64,000 nt of DNA from Saprospiraceae bacterium (GTDB lineage: Bacteria > Bacteroidota > Bacteroidia > Chitinophagales > Saprospiraceae), in contig JAEUUP010000026.1 in NCBI GenBank assembly GCA_016787525.1, forward strand, positions 62,001 to 126,000, read 5' to 3'. Position 1 is the stretch's first letter, and every line of letters begins with the position of its first letter. The translations under genes were made by a program, and so were the position numbers. Shown piece by piece: positions 63,507 through 64,000 of the stretch. The notes below the pieces were generated by a model. The model made no database searches. It saw nothing but the letters and a program-made list of their open reading frames with translations, and was not told the DNA's origin.

Positions 63507-64000
63507 ATGCTTACGGTCAATAACGTTGCGTTGCAATTTGGCAAACGTGTTCTTTTCGATGAGGTCAATCTCAAATTCACCAAAGGTAATTGCTATGGTG
63601 TCATTGGTGCAAATGGCGCAGGCAAATCCACTTTTATCAAAATTTTGTCGGGCGAAATTGAGCCAAATCGTGGCGAAGTGAGCATCGAACCCGGCAATCG
63701 TATGGCTATTTTGTCGCAAAACCACTTCGCATTCGACGATGTGCGTGTTCTCGACACCGTGATGATGGGGCATAAACGCCTCTACGACATCATGATTGAA
63801 AAAAATGCCATCTACGACAATCCGAATGCAACGGAAGAAGAATCTATGCACGCCGCCGAGTTGGAAGCCGAATTTGGCGAGATGAACGGCTGGATGGCGG
63901 AGTCTGATGCGGCAGAATTGCTTTCCAATCTGGGTATCAAAGAAGCCTACCACGATTCTTTGGTGCGCGAATTGAGTGGCAAAGACAAAATCAAAGTCCT
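63507..64000 (+). CDS. ABC-F family ATPase, 3' truncated by window edge
   Basis: The frame starts at the ATG at 63507 and remains open to the end of the window, so only the first about 165 residues are seen. MLTVNNVALQFGKRVLFDEVNLKF, Walker A GANGAGKST at about 35-43, and VRELSGKDKIKV at the end (start of the ABC signature region). ABC-F proteins have two ABC domains and act on ribosomes. Preceded by a decamer and a -7 element. Confidence 0.93.
   Translation, partial: MLTVNNVALQFGKRVLFDEVNLKFTKGNCYGVIGANGAGKSTFIKILSGEIEPNRGEVSIEPGNRMAILSQNHFAFDDVRVLDTVMMGHKRLYDIMIEKNAIYDNPNATEEESMHAAELEAEFGEMNGWMAESDAAELLSNLGIKEAYHDSLVRELSGKDKIKV

Noticed and set aside
1-64000. tRNA, rRNA or tmRNA genes
   Set aside because: I looked through the gaps for cloverleaf and conserved rRNA segments and saw none.

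Overview
This 64 kb window is a chromosomal stretch of a member of the Bacteroidota. The evidence is a type IX secretion type-B sorting domain protein, a DUF4249 lipoprotein, a FecR/STN signalling pair, a DtxR-family regulator beside an Nramp transporter, a TrpB2-type enzyme and a DUF6089-type barrel. In addition, -7 promoter elements match TAnnTTTG, starts lack Shine-Dalgarno sequences, and the DNA is moderately AT-rich. The signature fits Saprospiraceae or a related order better than Bacteroides, but the order is not certain. I see no rRNA, tRNA, CRISPR array, prophage or transposase gene.

Layout. 1-2.6 kb: a truncated FecR anti-sigma factor and a secreted STN/surface-repeat protein. 2.6-13.9 kb: a degenerate receiver protein, rfbA, phoH, a SAM hydroxide adenosyltransferase, a TrpF-like protein, a GH3/LysE/unknown-protein run and a Rieske oxygenase. 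14-31 kb: secA, an ABC permease, queD-like, a Kir-type K+ channel, a T9SS cargo protein, ybaB, a GH113-like lipoprotein, a MoxR ATPase, TrpB2, a CsgG-like protein, a lytic transglycosylase and a GbsR-type regulator. 31-48 kb: a heptosyltransferase-like enzyme, an S9 peptidase, mntR-mntH with a probable operator, mnmG, rho, serS, a geranylgeranyl-reductase-like enzyme and kup. 48-64 kb: a DUF4249 lipoprotein, uvrD/pcrA, a lysyl oxidase with a P-domain, DUF983, serC, an amylase-like enzyme, an RRM protein, PhoD, a barrel protein and the start of an ABC-F ATPase.

The outstanding signal is not a gene. The decamer TACTGAGGGG (extended form ATACTGAGGGGGT, with a run of 4-9 G) occurs about 65 times by manual count, where about 0.12 would be expected by chance. 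Copies are split 36/29 between strands, about one per kb. About two thirds lie inside genes, including secA, serS, mnmG, uvrD and serC, and they leave reading frames intact. Three copies are paired head-to-head as hairpins just after gene ends. Density, strand balance, tolerance of coding sequence and terminator pairing are the hallmarks of the DNA uptake sequences of Neisseriaceae and Pasteurellaceae. I propose that this is a previously undescribed uptake-signal-like repeat in Bacteroidota. This is an inference and has not been tested.

Two further intergenic repeat families (A and B) carry long, nearly perfect hairpins. The stem sequences differ between copies yet stay self-complementary. 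One A copy sits inside a B copy, flanked by an apparent 5-bp target duplication. Other non-coding candidates are a three-way-junction-like leader before the lytic transglycosylase, a short structured transcript candidate at 49.14-49.32 kb, and a 41-bp tandem array at 32.7-32.9 kb.
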